A stretch of 64,000 bases of DNA from Lycocorax pyrrhopterus obiensis (taxonomy: Eukaryota; Chordata; Aves; Passeriformes; Paradisaeidae), in assembly GCA_014706295.1 (NCBI GenBank), contig JACSVZ010000016.1, positions 7,855,168-7,919,167 on the forward strand, in the 5' to 3' direction. Below are positions 63,337-64,000 of the stretch, piece by piece; positions within the stretch are counted from its first letter, which is position 1, and each line of letters starts with the position of its first letter. The notes beneath the pieces were generated by a model. It ran no database searches. It saw nothing but the letters and a program-made list of their open reading frames with translations, and was not told the DNA's origin. A program made the translations under genes and the position numbers.

Positions 63337-63362
63337 CCCTCCCTCCCTCCCCCCCCGCCCCC
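63337..63362 (-). repeat. C-rich tract, G-quadruplex-capable on minus strand
   Basis: The plus strand has three CCC-T units, then an eight-C run, one G and five C. The complementary strand therefore carries at least five G-runs of three or more with 1-base spacers, which fits the canonical G-quadruplex pattern. It lies in AT-rich DNA with no promoter or exon recognised nearby. Confidence 0.85.
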
Positions 63363-64000
63363 TTGTATGATAGGGGAAGGAGACATAATCTGGAGAGAGA
63401 AATAAAAGTGACTTTCTGACAGAATACACTCACACTTTCATTCATATTTGTACATTAAGATTATTCACAATAAGAAGGATGTACATCCCTCTCAGGGGAG
63501 TTTGTGGGGGGCTGTATAGAAGAGCAAATCCAGACGTTTCCAAGATATGACTTGACAGTGCTCAGTGCCTTCCTCACTTCTCTAAAGAATTTACCTTCTC
63601 AGGATTTCTTTTGGAAGTGGAAATAAAAGGAGGTGGAGGGAAGCATTATTAATAATTACATATAATGTAATTATATGTTATTTCATTATCTAATTAATAA
63701 TCAGAATACTTCAAAGAGACTCCTCTAAATTCTGTCAATTGTCATATTTACACTGTCCAAGGAGTTCTTCCATAGACCTTATAAATAATTTACAATATCC
63801 TTTCATTAAAAACTATCTTGTTTTTAATAGGAAACACAAACCACACTTTAGTGGGTAGTGAAAAGTGAACACAATATTTGCTTGTCAGAGAGCACGTTCC
63901 ACTTAAAATGCACGTAATGCCATGCTCTGATGCTTGTAGTTATACAGATATGTGCTTTATTACATCATTCAGTAGGTATTACAACACTAAAAATTGATGC
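63363..64000. other. AT-rich non-coding stretch to window end
   Basis: No gene is seen. A perfect 10-bp inverted repeat, ATAATTACAT at 63652-63661 and ATGTAATTAT at 63665-63674 with a 3-base loop, sits in TAATTA-rich sequence. The window ends without any sign of an exon. Confidence 0.55.

Overview
This window looks like non-coding nuclear DNA from a bird. The main evidence is interspersed repeats that match the 3' ends of avian CR1 LINE retrotransposons. The clearest is at 58985-59222, and an older, oppositely oriented pair lies at 50164-50322. Otherwise the DNA is AT-rich, with few interspersed repeats, short open frames, and many simple A/T, CAAA/TTTG and pyrimidine tracts. The species cannot be determined from what is visible. 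Nothing bacterial, viral or plasmid-like was seen: no operons, ribosome binding sites, CRISPR arrays, rRNA or tRNA.

No protein-coding gene could be recognised. The longest open frames (140-176 codons) fall in GC-rich or pyrimidine-rich patches, where stop codons are rare by composition. Several of the other open frames begin at GTG rather than ATG. The window is best read as part of a gene desert or a very long intron. The only coding candidate I would test is a short minus-strand segment at 17508-17616. It would encode an ATG, a hydrophobic leader and a cysteine-containing tail, and it ends at a good GTAAGA splice donor. It remains speculative.

Layout: 1-17.5 kb is AT-rich filler with three A/C- or G/T-rich simple repeats (2821-2999, 12003-12061, 15503-15594) and a double hairpin at 5054-5096. 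From 17.5 to 31 kb the sequence is more structured: the possible exon, several blocks with a regulatory look (21870-22160, 23590-23960, 26841-27130, 30330-30880), two GC-rich patches (23977-24672, 27190-27345) and a pyrimidine minisatellite at 27589-27732. From 31 to 50 kb there is a CT-rich tract (31620-31860) and further candidate non-coding elements (38400-38760, 43231-43560, 48690-48920). From 50 to 64 kb lie the CR1 remnants, AT palindromes near 54 and 54.9 kb, a 49-base poly(A) run, an eroded array of about 21-bp repeats at 57850-58560, and a G-quadruplex-capable tract at 63337-63362.

If the window has a function, it is more likely regulatory than coding. The candidates are blocks dense in homeodomain, octamer, SOX, GATA or GCATG motifs. 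I could not test conservation, so every regulatory call is an inference. I found no new biological system that the sequence alone would support.
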